Shown here: positions 47,622-57,145 of the stretch, one piece after another | Position numbering within the stretch: position 1 is the first letter of the stretch | Layout: each line of letters begins with the position of its first letter | Source: Microbulbifer elongatus | Lineage (GTDB): Bacteria > Pseudomonadota > Gammaproteobacteria > Pseudomonadales > Cellvibrionaceae | Length of the DNA stretch: 64,000 nucleotides | Assembly (NCBI RefSeq): GCF_020524885.1 | Contig: NZ_JAIVKJ010000002.1 | Location: 868,001 to 932,000 of the forward strand | Direction: 5' to 3' | Program-made: the position numbers and the translations under genes | Notes under the pieces: model-generated | Told to the model about the DNA's origin: nothing | The model's input: the letters and a program-made list of their open reading frames with translations, nothing else | Database searches by the model: none

Positions 47622-47715
47622 CTGGGTAGAGCTTTTCGGAAGCGTCGGCGACAGGGACGTCGCCGACGCAGCGTACATGGATGTACTTGCAGCGGTTCCG
47701 AAAAGCTCTACCCAG
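47622..47715. repeat. composite palindromic element, copy C
   Basis: Outer arms 47622-47641 and 47696-47715 are a perfect 20 bp (CTGGGTAGAGCTTTTCGGAA and its complement). The 54-nt interior holds hairpin 1, GCGTCGGCGAC-AGGGAC-GTCGCCGACGC, hairpin 2, GTACA-TGGA-TGTAC, and the end CTTGCAGCGG. It lies between the dxs stop and the DUF885 promoter. Confidence 0.88.
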
Positions 47716-47824
47716 GGGCCCGGCGCCACTGCGTTTGCTTTCGAAGTCCTCAATCAGAGCTCTGTTCAGGGTGCAGTGGCACCCGCTACCCGGCCTTAGA
47801 TTGTTACTGTGCGCGCGGTTAGCT

Positions 47825-49756
47825 TTATATTGCTGCAGCCTGTCCTTTTGACTGGGACTGGTGCATTTGCGATTGGCGTTCGCGGATTTGTTCTTCGATA
47901 CCCTGGGCATCCAACCCGATTTCTGACAGCAATTTTGGGTGCTTGCCGTGTTCGATGATTTTATCGGGCAGGCCAAGTTGCAATAGCGGTACCGGAACGA
48001 TTCTCTGGTTCAGGTATTCGGATACAGCACTGCCCGCGCCGCCGGCAATGGTGTTTTCTTCCAGCGTGACCAGCAGCTCGTGGCTGTCGGCCAGTTGATT
48101 GATCAATGCCTCGTCCAGGGGTTTCACCCAGCGCATATCCACCAGGGTCGCGTCCAGCTTTTCTGCCGCTTCGCGAGCCGGGGCCAGCAGGGTGCCGAAA
48201 CTCAGGATGGCAATATCTTTGCCTTCGCGAATCATGCGTCCCTTGCCGATCGGTAACTCGGTCATCTCTTTTTCAATGTCCACACCCGGACCAGTGCCGC
48301 GCGGGTAACGTACCGCGGAGGGGCCCTGGTGCTGGTAAGCGGTGTAGAGCAGCTGGCGGCACTCGTTTTCGTCGCTCGGTGCGGCGATCACCAGGTTCGG
48401 CAGGCAGCGCATAAAGGTCAGGTCGAAGCTGCCCGCATGGGTGGGGCCGTCTTCGCCGACGAGGCCGGCGCGGTCGATGGCAAACGTCACGTCCAGGTTC
48501 TGGATGGCCACGTCGTGCACCATCTGGTCGTAACCGCGCTGCAGGAAGGTGGAGTAGATCGCCACCACCGGCTTCTGGTTTTCGCAGGCGAGGCCGGCGG
48601 CGAGGGTAACCGCGTGTTGTTCAGCGATGGCGACGTCGTGGTAGCGCTCCGGGAAGCGCTCGGCGAACTCCACCATGCCGGAGCCTTCACACATGGCCGG
48701 GGTGATGCCGATGAGCTTTTCGTCCTGCTCTGCCGTATCGCACAGCCACTGGCCGAAAATATCCTGGTACTTGGGACCTTTCTTTTTCGGCTCGCCAGTC
48801 TTTTCTGATGACACCGCCACCTGGACCTTGGGTTCCGGCTCGAGCTTGTTGAGCGCGTGGTAGCCCACAGGGTCCTCTTCCGCGGGGCCGAAGCCCTTGC
48901 CCTTGGTGGTGACCACGTGCAGCAACTGCGGGCCACGCTGATTGCGCAGGTTGCGCAGGGTGTGCACCAAGTCCTGCATATTGTGGCCGTCCAGTGGGCC
49001 CACGTAATTGAAGCCCAGTTCCTCGAACAGGGTGCCCGGGGTGATCATGCCTTTTACGTGTTCTTCGGTGCGGCGTGCCAGCTGCCAGGCCTTGGGGATC
49101 GCCGACAGGATCTTGCGGCTGCCCTCGCGCATGTTCAGGTAGGTCTTACTGGCGAGAATCCGTGCGAAGTAGGTAGCGAGGCCGCCCACGTTCTTGGAGA
49201 TGGACATACGGTTGTCATTGAGTACAACCAGCATGTCCCTACCGGTGTGCGCGGCGTGGTTGAGGGCCTCGAAGGCCATACCCGCGGTCATGGCGCCGTC
49301 GCCGATCACCGCGACCACTTTGCGCTCATCCGGGGAGCCCAGGGCCATGCCCAGTGCCGCACTGATGGACGTGCTGGAGTGACCGACGCCGAAGGTGTCG
49401 TAGGGGCTCTCGGAGCGTTTGGGGAAACCGGACAGGCCGCCCTGCAGGCGCATGCTCAGCATCTGCTCGCGACGACCGGTCAGAATCTTGTGCGGGTAGG
49501 TCTGGTGGCCCACATCCCACACCAGGCGGTCTTCCGGGGTGTTGTAGATGTAGTGCAGGGCGATGGTGAGCTCCACCACGCCCAGGCCGGCACCGAAGTG
49601 GCCTCCGGTCTGGCCCACGCAGTAGAGCATGTATTCACGCAGCTCGGTTGCCAGCTGGGGCAACTGTTTTTCCGGCAGGGCGCGCAGTTGGGCCGGGTCG
49701 TCGATCTGGTCGAGTAGCGGCGTTGACGGGCGCTGGCGGGGTATCTCGTCGAACAT
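47825..49756 (-). CDS. dxs: 1-deoxy-D-xylulose-5-phosphate synthase
   Basis: 643 residues from the ATG at 49754-49756 ([20 protein letters not shown]). Transketolase family: the thiamine-diphosphate motif [17 protein letters not shown] to [13 protein letters not shown], the central pyrimidine-binding domain with [15 protein letters not shown] and the C-terminal domain. It makes DXP from pyruvate and glyceraldehyde 3-phosphate, entering the MEP isoprenoid pathway. It normally follows ispA directly; here 8.9 kb lies between them. Confidence 0.97.
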   Translation of the reverse strand: MFDEIPRQRPSTPLLDQIDDPAQLRALPEKQLPQLATELREYMLYCVGQTGGHFGAGLGVVELTIALHYIYNTPEDRLVWDVGHQTYPHKILTGRREQMLSMRLQGGLSGFPKRSESPYDTFGVGHSSTSISAALGMALGSPDERKVVAVIGDGAMTAGMAFEALNHAAHTGRDMLVVLNDNRMSISKNVGGLATYFARILASKTYLNMREGSRKILSAIPKAWQLARRTEEHVKGMITPGTLFEELGFNYVGPLDGHNMQDLVHTLRNLRNQRGPQLLHVVTTKGKGFGPAEEDPVGYHALNKLEPEPKVQVAVSSEKTGEPKKKGPKYQDIFGQWLCDTAEQDEKLIGITPAMCEGSGMVEFAERFPERYHDVAIAEQHAVTLAAGLACENQKPVVAIYSTFLQRGYDQMVHDVAIQNLDVTFAIDRAGLVGEDGPTHAGSFDLTFMRCLPNLVIAAPSDENECRQLLYTAYQHQGPSAVRYPRGTGPGVDIEKEMTELPIGKGRMIREGKDIAILSFGTLLAPAREAAEKLDATLVDMRWVKPLDEALINQLADSHELLVTLEENTIAGGAGSAVSEYLNQRIVPVPLLQLGLPDKIIEHGKHPKLLSEIGLDAQGIEEQIRERQSQMHQSQSKGQAAAI

Positions 49757-49891
49757 CAAGGGTCCTGATTCGGGCAGTTGGGCCCCGCACTCCCGGCGGC
49801 GGCCAAACGTATCAATTGCAACTGATATAAGAAGCGAATTGTATGCCCACAGAGGGGAGATTGCATCCTGATCGGTGCGCTGGCGCCCCGG

Positions 49892-51595
49892 TCACACCCA
49901 TCCGAGTACCAAGTAGACCCCCAATAGCATGACGACGCCAGCCACCATGCTGCCGGTGAGCCAGTTGCGGGCCATGACACCGTCGGCGCGGTGATGGCTG
50001 GCCACCCCCTCTACCAAGCGCTCAACCCCGCCAACGGCGGCACTGCGCAGGCGATCGTCGAGGGCGAAGAGGCGGTTGAACAGTGCGCGCATGGCGTCCG
50101 GTACCAGCCGGCGGTAGATCCACTCCACATCCAGGTTTACCGAAGGCAGCTCCGGCGGATACAGGTGGCGCAGGTTCAGCCATACGAAGGCCAGTGCAGA
50201 GAAGAACAGCAGTTGCAGCTGGGTCAGCACGTGGGTTACGTCGTAGGGCGTATAGGGCGTCTCATAGGGCAGCAGGCTGTACAGCGCCTGTGGATAAATA
50301 CCGATGGTCAGGCACAGGGCCGCGGCAATACTCATCGCCAGCAGCATATTTACCGGCGGCTCGCGGGCGGGGAGCTTGGCATCGTGGGCAAAGAAAGCGA
50401 AGTACGGGATCTTGATGCCCGCGTGGTGGAAGACACCGGCGGAAGCGAACAGCAGGATCAGCCATACCCAGTCGTGGCCGTTCTTGATTGCTGCGCTCAT
50501 CACCATGGACTTGCTGACGAAGCCGCTGAACAGAGGGAAGGCGGAGATCGACGCGGCGCCGATGATGCAGAGCACCGTGGTTTTGGGCATTTTCTTGTAC
50601 AGTCCGCCCAGCTCCGAGCCGTTGATCTTGCCGGTCACGTGCAACACCGCGCCCATGGACATAAACAGCAGCCCCTTGAAGATCACGTCGTTAAAGGCGT
50701 GAGCCACGGCGCCGTTGATGGCCAGCGAGGTGCCGATGCCGATCCCCACCACCATAAAGCCCAGCTGGTTGATCAGGCTGTAGGCCAGCACGCGGCGCAG
50801 GTCATTCTCGATCACCGCGTAAAAGATCGGGAAGCAGGCCATGGTTGCGCCGATGTACACCAGCAGTTCGGTGCCGGGATAAGACCGCGCCAGCGCGTAG
50901 ACCGCCACCTTGGTGGTGAAAGCGCTGAGGAATACGGTACCGGTCGGGGTGGATTCGGGGTAGGCATCGGTGAGCCAGTTGTGGAAAAACGGAAACGCAC
51001 ACTTGATACCGAAGGCGAGGAAGATCATCCAGCCGTAGGCGGTACCATCCAGCCCGATAGGGCCGAACTCCAGCGAGCCGTGGGTCTGTGCGTAGAAGAT
51101 AATGCCGCCGAGCAACAGCAGTCCGGACAGAATGTGCAGGGTGAAATAGCGCAGCCCCGCCACATAGGCGCGGCCGCTGCGGCGCGCCCACACCAGAAAC
51201 ACCGAGGTGAGTGCCAGCAGTTCCCAGAAGATAAACAGGGTCAGCAGGTCACCGGCAAACACCGCACCCAGGGCGCTGCCCGCATACAGCATGCTCGCCA
51301 CCTGCTGCAGGGTGTCGCGCACATGCAGCGCGTAGATCACCGAGATCAGCGCGGCGATATGGAACAGATAGCCAAACAGCAGGCTCAGCTTGTCCGCCTT
51401 GAATAGCAGCAGGTTGAAATCGAGAATCGAGTAGTGGCCGAATTCGATACTCGCGCTGCTAGTGCCCAGCAGCCACAAGTTGGCGAGGCCGAGTACCGGC
51501 ACCGCAATAAATACTGCGGCCCGTAGCCAACCGCGTAGCAGGAGTCCCAGCACGGCGGCGACGAAGAACGGAATAAATGGGGCAACCTCAAACAT
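49892..51595 (-). CDS. Mrp-type antiporter membrane subunit (MrpD/NuoL-like), third copy
   Basis: 567 residues from the ATG at 51593-51595. A polytopic proton-translocating subunit of the NuoL/M/N-MrpA/D family with about 14-15 helices. The conserved TM5 glutamate (TLFIFWELLALTSVFLVW) and TM7 lysine (GTVFLSAFTTKVAVYAL) are both present. The C-terminal 90 residues carry an amphipathic arm and a last helix (VAGVVMLLGVYLVLGWV). Last gene of the antiporter operon, overlapping the small membrane protein gene by 8 bp. Confidence 0.88.
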   Translation of the reverse strand: MFEVAPFIPFFVAAVLGLLLRGWLRAAVFIAVPVLGLANLWLLGTSSASIEFGHYSILDFNLLLFKADKLSLLFGYLFHIAALISVIYALHVRDTLQQVASMLYAGSALGAVFAGDLLTLFIFWELLALTSVFLVWARRSGRAYVAGLRYFTLHILSGLLLLGGIIFYAQTHGSLEFGPIGLDGTAYGWMIFLAFGIKCAFPFFHNWLTDAYPESTPTGTVFLSAFTTKVAVYALARSYPGTELLVYIGATMACFPIFYAVIENDLRRVLAYSLINQLGFMVVGIGIGTSLAINGAVAHAFNDVIFKGLLFMSMGAVLHVTGKINGSELGGLYKKMPKTTVLCIIGAASISAFPLFSGFVSKSMVMSAAIKNGHDWVWLILLFASAGVFHHAGIKIPYFAFFAHDAKLPAREPPVNMLLAMSIAAALCLTIGIYPQALYSLLPYETPYTPYDVTHVLTQLQLLFFSALAFVWLNLRHLYPPELPSVNLDVEWIYRRLVPDAMRALFNRLFALDDRLRSAAVGGVERLVEGVASHHRADGVMARNWLTGSMVAGVVMLLGVYLVLGWV

Positions 51596-51941
51596 GATCG
51601 TGCCCTCCACTCAGCTGGGGTTTTACCTGGGCAGAAGAGGGCGCTTGCGCGGATAGGGAATCGCCGCTGTCGGCATTGAAGTCCGTCAGTTCCCGCTTGT
51701 CATAATAGTCTTCCGGGCGCATCAGGAAGGTGCGCATCCACTTGGCCGCAAACACCAGAATCACGCAGCCCACAAAGCCGTAGACGGGATAAAAGCCCGG
51801 CAGGCCCTCCCAGCGGAATTCGGTGTGACGGTGAATCACAAAATCCAGTGCGAACAGTAAAATGCAGATGCCGTAGAACACGCGCAGCATTTTGCGGATA
51901 TTGTCGGGCTTGTCGAAGAAATCCTGTTTTTCACCACTCAT
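51588..51941 (-). CDS. small two-helix membrane protein of unknown family in the Mrp operon
   Basis: 117 residues. Charged N-terminus (MSGEKQDFFDKPDNIRKMLR), helix 1 (VFYGICILLFALDFVIH), a loop RHTEFRWEGLPGFYP, helix 2 (VYGFVGCVILVFAAKWMR), then a hydrophilic tail with MRPEDYYDKRELTDFNAD. The stop of mrpD copy two is 1 bp away and the next gene overlaps by 8 bp, so it is tightly coupled and probably a structural or assembly subunit. I do not recognise the family; it is not one of the standard MrpA-G proteins. Confidence 0.8.
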   Translation of the reverse strand: MSGEKQDFFDKPDNIRKMLRVFYGICILLFALDFVIHRHTEFRWEGLPGFYPVYGFVGCVILVFAAKWMRTFLMRPEDYYDKRELTDFNADSGDSLSAQAPSSAQVKPQLSGGHDHV

Positions 51942-51942
51942 A

Positions 51943-53442
51943 TCAGATTCCGGCTTTTATAAGCTGATAAAACGCATCGGGGAACAGCAATAAATACACG
52001 CAGGCCGCGGCGGTAACACCGAGCGCGATCAGGGAAGGCAGGGGCGCCTCCTTGATGACGGCAGTCTCGGTTAATGCAGAGTCGCCTGCAGTCGACCCCC
52101 CTGGCTCATTACTGGAAAAGAAAGCGCGCAGTGGAATAGGTAGCAAATAGGCGATGCTCAGCAGCGAACTGACCATCAGCAGTGCCATCAGAGTCCACTG
52201 CTCCGCCTCAAAAGTACCGAGCATCAGGTACCACTTGCTCCAGGTACCGCCGGTGGGGGGAATGCCGATAATACACAGGCTGGCCACCAGGAAAGCGGTC
52301 ATGGTCACCGGCATCTGCCGACCCAGGCCACGCAGTTCATTGACTTCAGTTTTGTGCGCGGCCACCAGAATGGCTCCTGCGCAGAAGAACAGGGTGATCT
52401 TGCCGAAAGCGTGCATCACGATATGCAGCGCGCTGCCGGTCATGCCGGCGCTGGTGGCGAGCAGCGCGCCCAGGGTGATATAGCCCAGCTGGCTCACGGT
52501 GGAATAAGCCAGGCGTTTTTTCAGGTTTTGCTGGCGCAGGGCAATGATCGATGCGAGCAAAATGGAGGCGCCGGCCAGGTAGAGCAGCCAACCGGTTGCG
52601 GGAATACTCTGCAGGGTTTCAATGCCGAAAATCAGCAGACACACCTTCAGTACCACAAACACGCCGGCTTTCACCACGGCCACCGCATGCAGCAGTGCAC
52701 TGACTGGTGTGGGTGCAACCATGGCGGCGGGTAGCCAGCGGTGGAATGGCATCATGGCTGCCTTGCCAACACCGAATACAAACAGCACCAGCAATACCGA
52801 GAGCAGTACGGCGGAATTTTCGGAAGAAAATTGATCTGGAGAGAAGACACCGCCTGGCTGGAACGACAGGGTGCCAGTCAGTAACCAGGTAGCGATGATC
52901 GCCAGCAGGAAAAAGCCCACCGAAGTACCCAGCAGAATACCGAGGTAGACACGACCGCCCTGGCGCGCCTTGTCGGTACCCGCGTGAGTTACCAGCGGGT
53001 AGGTGCACAGCGTCAGCACTTCGTAAAAAACAAACAGGGTAAACAGGTTTTCCGCGAAGGCGATACCCATTACCGCGCCGATGGAAACGGCGAACAGGCT
53101 GAAGAACCGCGTCTGGTTTTTTTCACCGTGACCGCGCATATAGCCGATGGCATAGAGGGTGGTGATGATCCACAGGAAGCTGGCCACCAGTGCAAACATC
53201 AGTCCCAGCGGCTCGACGGCAAAGGCGATCCCCAGCCCGGGCAGAATATCCAGCCAGTGCACGGCGATCGTCTGTCCGTCCAGCACGGGTTGATAGAGCT
53301 GGGTGACGGTTACAAACAGTGCACTGGCGGCAATGAGAGAAACGGCCTCGCGTACATTCTCCCAGCGTGCGGCCAATTGAATCCCAGCTAGCGCCAGCAG
53401 CGGAATCAGCAAGGTCAGTTGCAAAAGATTGGATTCGTTCAT
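51943..53442 (-). CDS. Mrp-type antiporter membrane subunit (MrpD/NuoN-like), second copy
   Basis: 499 residues from the ATG at 53440-53442, overlapping the previous stop as ATGA; a longer upstream frame lies inside that gene. About 14 helices with the TM5 glutamate (TLFVFYEVLTLCTYPLV) and the TM7 lysine (PTPVSALLHAVAVVKAGVFV), after FHRWLPAAM. Proton-translocating module of the complex. Confidence 0.9.
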   Translation of the reverse strand: MNESNLLQLTLLIPLLALAGIQLAARWENVREAVSLIAASALFVTVTQLYQPVLDGQTIAVHWLDILPGLGIAFAVEPLGLMFALVASFLWIITTLYAIGYMRGHGEKNQTRFFSLFAVSIGAVMGIAFAENLFTLFVFYEVLTLCTYPLVTHAGTDKARQGGRVYLGILLGTSVGFFLLAIIATWLLTGTLSFQPGGVFSPDQFSSENSAVLLSVLLVLFVFGVGKAAMMPFHRWLPAAMVAPTPVSALLHAVAVVKAGVFVVLKVCLLIFGIETLQSIPATGWLLYLAGASILLASIIALRQQNLKKRLAYSTVSQLGYITLGALLATSAGMTGSALHIVMHAFGKITLFFCAGAILVAAHKTEVNELRGLGRQMPVTMTAFLVASLCIIGIPPTGGTWSKWYLMLGTFEAEQWTLMALLMVSSLLSIAYLLPIPLRAFFSSNEPGGSTAGDSALTETAVIKEAPLPSLIALGVTAAACVYLLLFPDAFYQLIKAGI

Positions 53443-54926
53443 TGTGCTGCGCCTCCGAGCAGGAATTGCGAGGCTGCGGCAGTCACTTCTACCGGCAAGC
53501 GGGTGTCGATACCGAAATAAATGTTGGCGGCGATCAGCAGCCACGCCGGCAGTAGAATCCCCAATGGGGCCTCCGCTTTTGTTTCGTCTTCAGTGCCGGC
53601 CGCTGGTGCCTGGAAATAAGCGGCCTCCACCAGTTTCCAGACATAGGCCACTGCCAACAGTGAACCCAGCACCACCAGTACCGCTACCACCCAGAATTGC
53701 TGTTCGACGGCCGCGGAAATCAGGTACCACTTGCTGACAAAACCCACGGTAAGCGGCATACCGATCAGGCTGAGGCCACCGACCACAATCGCCGCCATGG
53801 TCCACGGCATGGTGCGGCCGAGGCCGCGAAATTGCTCTATACGACAGCCGCCAAGTTGATACACCAGGCCTGCCAGGGCGAGGAACAGTCCGCCTTTCAT
53901 CAACGCGTGGTTGAACAGGTGCAGCAGGGTCGCCTGCAGCGCAGTGACCGTGCCGATGCCGATACCCACAACCATGTAACCGATTTGCGCCACACTCGAA
54001 AACGCAAACATGCGCTTGATATTGGCCTGGTATATGGCAACGGTGGATGCAGCAAAGACACCCACCAGCCCGAGGCCGATCAGCAGTGTGTCCAGGGGCA
54101 GGTGCGAGAGGGAGAAGTCCACTCCAAACACAGTGAAGGTAAAGCGCAGCAGTAAATAAAGCGCAACCTTGGTGGCGGTCGCTGCCAGGAACGCGGTCAC
54201 AATGGATGGCGCACAGCTGTAAGCATTGGGCAGCCACAAATGCAGTGGGAAGAGCGCCAGCTTCAGGCAGATGCCGACAAAAATAAATGCAAAGGCCGTG
54301 AGTACGGTAGTGGATTCACTGAGTGGCGGAATACGTGCGGCCAGATCCGCCATATTCAGGGTACCGGTCATCATATACAGGAAGCCGATCCCGATCAGGA
54401 TAAACGTGGCGCCGATGGTACCCATGATCAGGTACTGGAAGGCCGCCCACAGCGCGCGTCGGTCCTTGCCCAGAGCAATCAGTGCGTAGGTGGACAGGGA
54501 GGAAATTTCCAGGAACACAAATACGTTAAATGCATCGCCGGTGGCGACGATACCCAGCAGGCCAGCGAAGCACAGCAGGTACAGGGTGTAGAAAACCGTC
54601 TGGCGGTTGGGTTCCAGTTCCCGGGTAACACTGGTATGTGCGGCGGTGAGCACAGCGGTACTGAGAGCGGTGACAATGAAAAGTACCCAGGCGTTCAGCA
54701 GATCGATACGGTACTCGATCCCCCAGGGTGCATTCCAACCGCCCAACTGGTAGCTAATGGGGCCGGTTGCGTAAACCTGTTGCAACAGCAGCACACTGAC
54801 AGCCAGTGCTGCAAAACTCACCGCAAGTGTAAAAAGCCACACCAGTGTGGACTTGCGGATCAGCAGACAGGAGGGCGCTGCCATCAGTGGCAGGATCACC
54901 TGCAAAATCGGGAGGTGTGCCAGCAT
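53439..54926 (-). CDS. mrpD: Mrp-type antiporter membrane subunit MrpD, first copy
   Basis: 495 residues with about 14 helices, the closest to classical MrpD in length and order (directly after mrpC). TM5 glutamate in NVFVFLEISSLSTYALIAL, HLWLPNAYSCAPSIVTAFLAATATKVAL with the TM7 lysine (abridged: HLWLPNAY, TATKVAL), and HLFNHALMKGGLFL with the TM8 lysine region. It couples proton entry to cation export. Confidence 0.92.
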   Translation of the reverse strand: MLAHLPILQVILPLMAAPSCLLIRKSTLVWLFTLAVSFAALAVSVLLLQQVYATGPISYQLGGWNAPWGIEYRIDLLNAWVLFIVTALSTAVLTAAHTSVTRELEPNRQTVFYTLYLLCFAGLLGIVATGDAFNVFVFLEISSLSTYALIALGKDRRALWAAFQYLIMGTIGATFILIGIGFLYMMTGTLNMADLAARIPPLSESTTVLTAFAFIFVGICLKLALFPLHLWLPNAYSCAPSIVTAFLAATATKVALYLLLRFTFTVFGVDFSLSHLPLDTLLIGLGLVGVFAASTVAIYQANIKRMFAFSSVAQIGYMVVGIGIGTVTALQATLLHLFNHALMKGGLFLALAGLVYQLGGCRIEQFRGLGRTMPWTMAAIVVGGLSLIGMPLTVGFVSKWYLISAAVEQQFWVVAVLVVLGSLLAVAYVWKLVEAAYFQAPAAGTEDETKAEAPLGILLPAWLLIAANIYFGIDTRLPVEVTAAASQFLLGGAAQ

Positions 54927-54929
54927 GGT

Positions 54930-55334
54930 TTACTGCTCCTTACCGGCAGGGGATTGCGTCTGGGGCTGGGTAGCCGTGCGCTCCTGCAAATCTTCCGCAG
55001 CCTGAATGTCGCGCTCCTCAATGGAGCCGTAGGCGCGCTTGATACGAATAGTCAGTGCCAGCGCCAGGGCGGTGGTGGCGATTCCTACAACGATGGCGGT
55101 GAGAATCAATACATGGGGTAGCGGATTGGAGTAGAGGGTTTCGCCTTCGGTCAGAATCGGCGCGCCGCCGCCGTCCACCTTGCCCACGCTGATATAGAAG
55201 ATAAAAACCGAGGTCTGGAAGATATTCAGGCCAATGATCTTTTTCACCAGGTTACCCTGGGCGATGACCATATACAGGCCGATCATCATCAGCGCGATGA
55301 CGATCCAGTAATTGTAGTGCGATGCCAGTAACAC
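54930..55334 (-). CDS. mrpC: Mrp antiporter subunit C (NuoK-like)
   Basis: 134 residues starting at a GTG. Three helices in NuoK fashion (NYWIVIALMMIGLYMVIAQG; KIIGLNIFQTSVFIFYISVG; PHVLILTAIVVGIATTALAL) then a hydrophilic tail. One base separates it from the mrpA'B stop and 3 bp from mrpD. Confidence 0.92.
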   Translation of the reverse strand: MLLASHYNYWIVIALMMIGLYMVIAQGNLVKKIIGLNIFQTSVFIFYISVGKVDGGGAPILTEGETLYSNPLPHVLILTAIVVGIATTALALALTIRIKRAYGSIEERDIQAAEDLQERTATQPQTQSPAGKEQ

Positions 55335-55335
55335 C

Positions 55336-56409
55336 TTATCCGGCCCCCCCTTCTAAAGTTTTCAGTCCGCCACTGCCGTTATCCATCTCGGGATTGTTGT
55401 CAGGGGCAGCCGCAGGCAGCTCAACTTCCCGCTGCTGCAACTGTGCCGAGAACAGATAGAAAATCATGATCATGACCGAGGCCACGGTGATGCCGACGCC
55501 CAGTTCAATGACGATAATTCCGATATGCTGGCCGGCAATGGGGTCGCCCGCCAGAGCGCCGTAGTCAAGGAAGTTTTTACCGCTGACCATACTCACCACG
55601 CCGACGCAGCCGTAAACGAGAACACCAACCGCGGACAGCAGTTGCACAAGACCGTGACTTGCCACTTTACGCACGGCATCGAGTCCGAATGCCAGGCCGT
55701 ACAGGATAAATCCGACTGCAAAAATGACGCCTGCCTGGAAGCCGCCGCCAGGGCCGTACTCACCGTGGAACTGTACATAGAGCGCGTACAGCATGATCGG
55801 GGCGATCAACACCTTGGCAACCACGCGCAACACTATGTCCCGAGACTGGGCACGCACGGTTGCTTGTGGATTGAGCTGAAAAGGTTGCGATGCATTGGCC
55901 ATTAGCAGGGACAGAACACCGAGACCGGCGGTGAAAATCACTACCACTTCGCCAAACGTATCGAAACCGCGATAGCTGGCCAGCACGGAGGTGACAATAT
56001 TGGGAATGCCGATTTCCGCCATCGACTGTTGAATATAGTGCGGTGCTACATGTATCTGTGCCGGCGCATTGGCGTCGCCAAAAAATGGCATATCAGCGGT
56101 GGCGGTTATCAATAGTGCGCCGACGGTTGCTACTAAAGCGATTGCCATCTTCGCGCGGTTGCGATCAGCGCGCTGGTATCTGCCACACAGGCCAAGGGTC
56201 AGCAGGATAAGTAGCGGAGAAACGCCGGCACCCACGGCCGCCTCTGTAAACGCGACATCCACCGCGCCCATGGTCATAAAGAATCCTGCGGAAAGTAACC
56301 CGTAAATACCCGCAAGCATGGCGGCGGCAAACAGGTCTTTTATCCAGGCAATGGAAATGGCGGTAACGAGCAATAACGCCAGTAGTGCGATATCCAGTAG
56401 AAGGTCCAT
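55336..56409 (-). CDS. fusion of MrpA C-terminal (DUF4040) region with MrpB
   Basis: 357 residues. Residues 1-80 (MDLLLDIALLALLLVTAISI, FFMTMGAVDVAFTEAAVGAG) match the DUF4040/MrpA C-terminal module. Residues 90-190 resemble the linker containing RGFDTFGEVVVIFTAGLG, and residues 190-330 are an MrpB domain (FHGEYGPGGGFQAGVIFAVGFILYG). The large N-terminal antiporter part of MrpA is absent from this protein; a separate MrpD-like protein may replace it. It is 57 bp after mrpG. Confidence 0.87.
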   Translation of the reverse strand: MDLLLDIALLALLLVTAISIAWIKDLFAAAMLAGIYGLLSAGFFMTMGAVDVAFTEAAVGAGVSPLLILLTLGLCGRYQRADRNRAKMAIALVATVGALLITATADMPFFGDANAPAQIHVAPHYIQQSMAEIGIPNIVTSVLASYRGFDTFGEVVVIFTAGLGVLSLLMANASQPFQLNPQATVRAQSRDIVLRVVAKVLIAPIMLYALYVQFHGEYGPGGGFQAGVIFAVGFILYGLAFGLDAVRKVASHGLVQLLSAVGVLVYGCVGVVSMVSGKNFLDYGALAGDPIAGQHIGIIVIELGVGITVASVMIMIFYLFSAQLQQREVELPAAAPDNNPEMDNGSGGLKTLEGGAG

Positions 56410-56466
56410 CAGTTTCGCTCCCCGGCTAGTTCACTCTTTCTTCTCATGGCGACTGTTCCAGTCAGG

Positions 56467-56874
56467 TCAGGCACGGGTGCCATCTGTGATTTCTGCCTCG
56501 GTGCTTAATTCACTGTCCTGTGCGGTGGAGGATTGCGCCTGAAGAGCCTCATCCAGATTTTCCTCGGCGGATACCTGCGCTAGCCTCAGATCGCTCAGCT
56601 GTGCCGAACGTGCCAGCGCATGGCTTGCCGTGGGGCTGGTAAAGAAAATAAAAAGCATGATTAATGCCAGCTTGAACAATGCCAAGCTCCAACCCGCTGT
56701 CAGCATCAGCCCGCTGATGATCAGGAAGGTGGCAAGCGTGTCGGTGACTCCCGCCGCATGCATGCGCGAATAAAAATCGGGGAAGCGCAGCACGCCGACG
56801 GCACCAGTCAGCATAAAAAAACAACCCAGAAGCAGTAGCAGGCCGCTGGCGTAATGCAGTAGTAAATCAATCAC
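56467..56874 (-). CDS. mrpG: Mrp antiporter subunit G
   Basis: 135 residues. Three helices of the PhaG/MnhG type with GVLRFPDFYSRMHAAGVTDT, the most conserved block. The C-terminal 50 residues are Ser/Glu/Ala-rich and longer than usual. It overlaps mrpF by 8 bp. Confidence 0.92.
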   Translation of the reverse strand: MIDLLLHYASGLLLLLGCFFMLTGAVGVLRFPDFYSRMHAAGVTDTLATFLIISGLMLTAGWSLALFKLALIMLFIFFTSPTASHALARSAQLSDLRLAQVSAEENLDEALQAQSSTAQDSELSTEAEITDGTRA

Positions 56875-57145
56875 GGGCAGCCTCCTGTTCTTTCACTTCG
56901 TTGCGGAATTCAAAATACCGGAGTACCCCAATCACGCTAACAAAATTGATCAGCGCATAAACCAGTGCGATATCCAGGAACTCGGGTTTACCGAAGGTGA
57001 AGCAGATCACCGCGATCAGCAGTACGGTTTTGGTGCCGAACATATTGACCGCGAGAATGCGGTCGTGAATGGTGGGGCCCAGTACGGCGCGTATTAGTGC
57101 GAGTGACATGACCACCAGCAGTGCGATCAGTGTTGCGTTCAGCAT
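56867..57145 (-). CDS. mrpF: Mrp antiporter subunit F
   Basis: 92 residues, three helices. RAVLGPTIHDRILAVNMFGTK and FLDIALVYALINFVSVIGVLRY match MnhF/PhaF. It overlaps mrpE by 7 bp and mrpG by 8 bp. Confidence 0.93.
   Translation of the reverse strand: MLNATLIALLVVMSLALIRAVLGPTIHDRILAVNMFGTKTVLLIAVICFTFGKPEFLDIALVYALINFVSVIGVLRYFEFRNEVKEQEAARD

Noticed and set aside
49991-51406. 471-codon open frame opposite the third MrpD-like gene
   Set aside because: Very Gln/Arg/His-rich translation typical of the reverse strand of a membrane-protein gene.
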